Shown here: positions 62,509 through 64,000 of the stretch, in pieces
How positions within the stretch are numbered: position 1 is the stretch's first letter
Layout: each line of letters opens with the position of its first letter
NCBI RefSeq assembly: GCF_900141665.1
Contig: NZ_FQYI01000004.1
Span: 118,147 to 182,146 of the forward strand
Direction of reading: 5' to 3'
DNA: 64,000 nucleotides
Origin: Cruoricaptor ignavus
GTDB lineage: Bacteria > Bacteroidota > Bacteroidia > Flavobacteriales > Weeksellaceae
Translations under genes and position numbers: made by a program
The notes under the pieces: generated by a model
The model's input: the letters and a program-made list of their open reading frames with translations, nothing else
Database searches by the model: none
Told to the model about the DNA's origin: nothing

Positions 62509-62589
62509 ATGAAAAACAAATTTATTATCCTGCCATTCTTCGCTATGTGCGGTTTCTATTTTGGCCTGGGGCTGTTTCTGGCGGTATAG
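62509..62589 (+). pseudogene. Truncated lipoprotein gene start, cut by the toxin cassette
   Basis: From ATG 62509 a 26-codon frame encodes MKNKFIILPFFAMCGFYFGL, a lipoprotein-like signal peptide with a Cys after FFAM, then stops at TAG 62587 inside sequence belonging to the toxin cassette in another frame. It sits about 73 bp after the operator-bearing promoter. This is the start of a once TetR-controlled gene whose remainder was replaced; the junction is near 62565. Confidence 0.6.
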
Positions 62590-63107
62590 GCGCAGAGCTA
62601 ACAGGTGGGAACCTCTGGCAAGGAGCGGTAATTGGAGGTATAGTCGCCGGTTTAAATCATGCGATGCATGAAATTGGTAATGAAAATCTTTTAAGTGATG
62701 ACAATAAAGGTCCAGAAAAAGGAAAAACATTAAAAGACTTAAAGGAGAGTCCGCCAGATCATCCTGAATATAAGGCTCCAAAAGGTGGTGCTCGAAAAGT
62801 TAAAAATCCAAATGGCAAGGGTTCTGGGTGGATTGATAAGGATGGAAGAGAATGGGTTCCGACTGATCATGGTGGGACGCACAATCCACACTGGGATAGA
62901 CAGGAGCCAAAAGGAGGGGGATATACGAATATTTATCCAATTGTGAAACCTGTTGCAGTAGGTGTTACGGTAGGAACAGTTATTTATGGTGGTCTAAAGT
63001 TCATAGATATGGCTTTTTCCAGATTAATGCCATTAATGATCGGTACACCATTTATGATGGATACACTCAATACAAAACCTGCATATAATTCAAAACAAGT
63101 CTATTAA
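62547..63107 (+). CDS. Orphan Rhs/polymorphic-toxin C-terminal cassette with toxin-37-like domain
   Basis: The frame begins in the hydrophobic pre-toxin region (GAVSGGIGAELTGGNLWQGA, then AGLNHAMHEI) that in intact Rhs-type toxins follows the repeat core. Next comes a hydrophilic domain: GARKVKNPNGKGSGWIDKDGREWVPTDHGGTHNPHWDRQEP. The GWxDKDGxxWVP and HGGTHxPHWD motifs identify polymorphic toxin type 37, presumed nuclease or other effector. No Rhs core, export signal or plausible native start is present; GTG 62547 is only the first possible codon and lies in foreign sequence. It is followed by an immunity-like gene, the usual arrangement. As it stands it is a displaced cassette, perhaps silent. 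Confidence 0.7.
   Translation: MRFLFWPGAVSGGIGAELTGGNLWQGAVIGGIVAGLNHAMHEIGNENLLSDDNKGPEKGKTLKDLKESPPDHPEYKAPKGGARKVKNPNGKGSGWIDKDGREWVPTDHGGTHNPHWDRQEPKGGGYTNIYPIVKPVAVGVTVGTVIYGGLKFIDMAFSRLMPLMIGTPFMMDTLNTKPAYNSKQVY
62567..62674 (+). repeat. Copy 1 of pre-toxin homology segment
   Basis: These 108 bp align without gaps to 63857-63964, about four-fifths identical by eye. Both encode GAVSGGIGAEL-(T/S)GGN then WQGAVIGGIVAGLNHAMHEI. It is the conserved junction at which toxin tips are swapped. Confidence 0.85.
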
Positions 63108-63123
63108 TTAAAAATAAATTAAC

Positions 63124-63456
63124 ATGAGTGGTGTTAAACGAACTTTAAAGATCGAAGGGGATTTGGATATTTTCGTGGTAGAAAATGAAGATGACTTGGA
63201 TGGTGAATTGTCTTCATGGAAAGAAGTTTTAATTCATGGTGATCCTGTCGGATTAAAATCTTTTGCCAATTTATTAATTGAAATTGCTAATACCAATCAA
63301 GAAATCTTAAGTGATGATGTATTACCTAATGGAGAAAGAGAGCATGTAAAATTGAAACCTGGGTTTGAACTTTCAAAAAGTTCCGATGAAGTAATAGTTG
63401 GAAGATTGGATGCAAAGAAAGCCGGTGCATATTATCAGCGCTTCATCTCGAAGTAA
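63124..63456 (+). CDS. Imm32-like immunity protein
   Basis: This 110-residue acidic cytoplasmic protein starts 17 bp after the toxin cassette. WKEVLIHGDPVGLKSFANLLIEIANTNQE followed by a Leu-Pro-rich segment and ELSKSSDEVIVGRLD fits the Imm32 pattern (GDxxGLxxLAxLLxxLA ... SxELIIxR). It should neutralise the toxin encoded upstream and could protect the cell even though the toxin lacks a delivery part. The family call is from memory of the pattern. Confidence 0.65.
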   Translation: MSGVKRTLKIEGDLDIFVVENEDDLDGELSSWKEVLIHGDPVGLKSFANLLIEIANTNQEILSDDVLPNGEREHVKLKPGFELSKSSDEVIVGRLDAKKAGAYYQRFISK

Positions 63457-63476
63457 AAACAATAAATTTATATATA

Positions 63477-64000
63477 AGCAGTTGGTTGTTCGATATTGGC
63501 TATATAGGAGCGGTAATTTCCTGTAACAATCTGGATTTTAAAGATAAAAATGAAATAATAGCAATCTGTGCGGCAAATTCATATGCTGTAATATTTGGAT
63601 TAGGAAGGATTTTTAGTGTCGCGGGAAGCACGGCTCTTACTGCGACGGGAACTGCGATAAAAGAAGCCGTTGGTGGCGTTGGTTTGGCAATCGTTCAAGC
63701 GGGTACCCATGCTGTTGCGCAGGGTGTAATGTCTTTAATGCAAGGTGGTACATTCCAGCAGGCTTTTTGGTCTGGTGCTTTAAGAAGCCTTGGTGCGAGA
63801 GCTTTTGGCGCAGTTGCAGGTGATTTTGCTAATAAGGCTGTTGGTCAGATAGCATTTGGGGCTGTTTCTGGTGGAATTGGAGCAGAATTAAGTGGTGGAA
63901 ACTTCTGGCAAGGAGCGGTAATTGGAGGTATTGTTGCAGGATTGAACCACGCGATGCATGAAATAGATTCTCCTTTGGACGATGACGGTGGTGGAGATGG
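63477..64000 (+). pseudogene. Second displaced Rhs C-terminal cassette, no start codon, runs off the window
   Basis: An open frame reads SSWLFDIGYIGAVISCNN, then an Ala/Gly-rich hydrophobic pre-toxin (GVGLAIVQAGTHAVAQGVMSLMQGG, ARAFGAVAGDFANKAVGQ). The conserved junction GAVSGGIGAELSGGNFWQGA plus AGLNHAMHEI and an acidic stretch follow to the window end. No credible start codon precedes it, and nothing between 63457 and 63477 looks like a promoter. This matches the silent, tandem C-terminal tips stored downstream of Rhs or other polymorphic toxin genes. The toxin domain itself is beyond the window. Confidence 0.7.
63857..63964 (+). repeat. Copy 2 of pre-toxin homology segment
   Basis: Partner of 62567-62674, with the same length and frame; the central run GGCAAGGAGCGGTAATTGG is identical in both. 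Confidence 0.85.

Noticed and set aside
62547..62566. Use of GTG 62547 as a genuine toxin start
   Set aside because: These bases belong in another frame to the truncated lipoprotein signal peptide; homology to the toxin cassette begins only at about 62567.

Overview
The window is chromosomal DNA from a flavobacterium (Bacteroidota), most likely of the Weeksellaceae/Chryseobacterium group. The evidence is: TAnnTTTG promoter -7 boxes and little Shine-Dalgarno signal; two SusC/SusD pairs; a bacillithiol gene (bshC); a 'GYDIA'-type GHMP kinase; and a long dialkylresorcinol/aryl-polyene cluster typical of flexirubin-pigmented flavobacteria. No rRNA, tRNA or CRISPR array was seen.

Layout. 1-2.7 kb: minus-strand polysaccharide export operon (ugd, wzm-like, partial wzt-like). 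2.8-4.3 kb: a lipase-like lipoprotein and a decayed MFS sugar exporter. 4.4-9.1 kb: rimP-nusA-infB. 9.3-18.7 kb: two SusC/SusD operons sharing a near-identical promoter and leader, each closed by a strong terminator. 18.8-27.9 kb: porin-like barrel, bshC, LysM/receptor-fold protein, fabD, GHMP kinase, pckA. 28.0-28.4 kb: aroQ.

28.5-58.3 kb is a flexirubin-type pigment cluster in two converging halves that meet tail to tail at 40.62 kb. The left half supplies the aryl starter and early chemistry: CoA-ligase-like enzyme, tyrosine ammonia-lyase, halogenase-like flavoprotein, ketoreductase, ketosynthase, ACP, acyltransferase, CrtI-like oxidoreductase and an Ntn acyltransferase. The right half (MMPL-acyltransferase fusion down to the glycosyltransferase/DUF2062 pair, about 17.7 kb on one strand) makes the dialkylresorcinol (DarA, DarB), elongates and dehydrates the polyene (ketosynthases, a Cys-less partner, ACP, three hot-dog proteins), and exports or places the product (ABC pair, LolA-like, MMPL). 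Three genes in the middle (38.3, 41.0 and 43.6 kb) are split exactly at poly(A) tracts of 7-9.

58.4-64 kb is AT-richer accessory DNA: a 48-residue peptide gene with a Gly-Gly motif beside an outer-membrane barrel, a PLP-enzyme fragment carrying an exactly 300-bp in-frame foreign insert, a TetR regulator next to a promoter with a palindromic operator, the start of a truncated lipoprotein gene, and a toxin-37/Imm32-like cassette followed by a second displaced Rhs-type C-terminal cassette running off the end. This end looks like a recombination hot spot.
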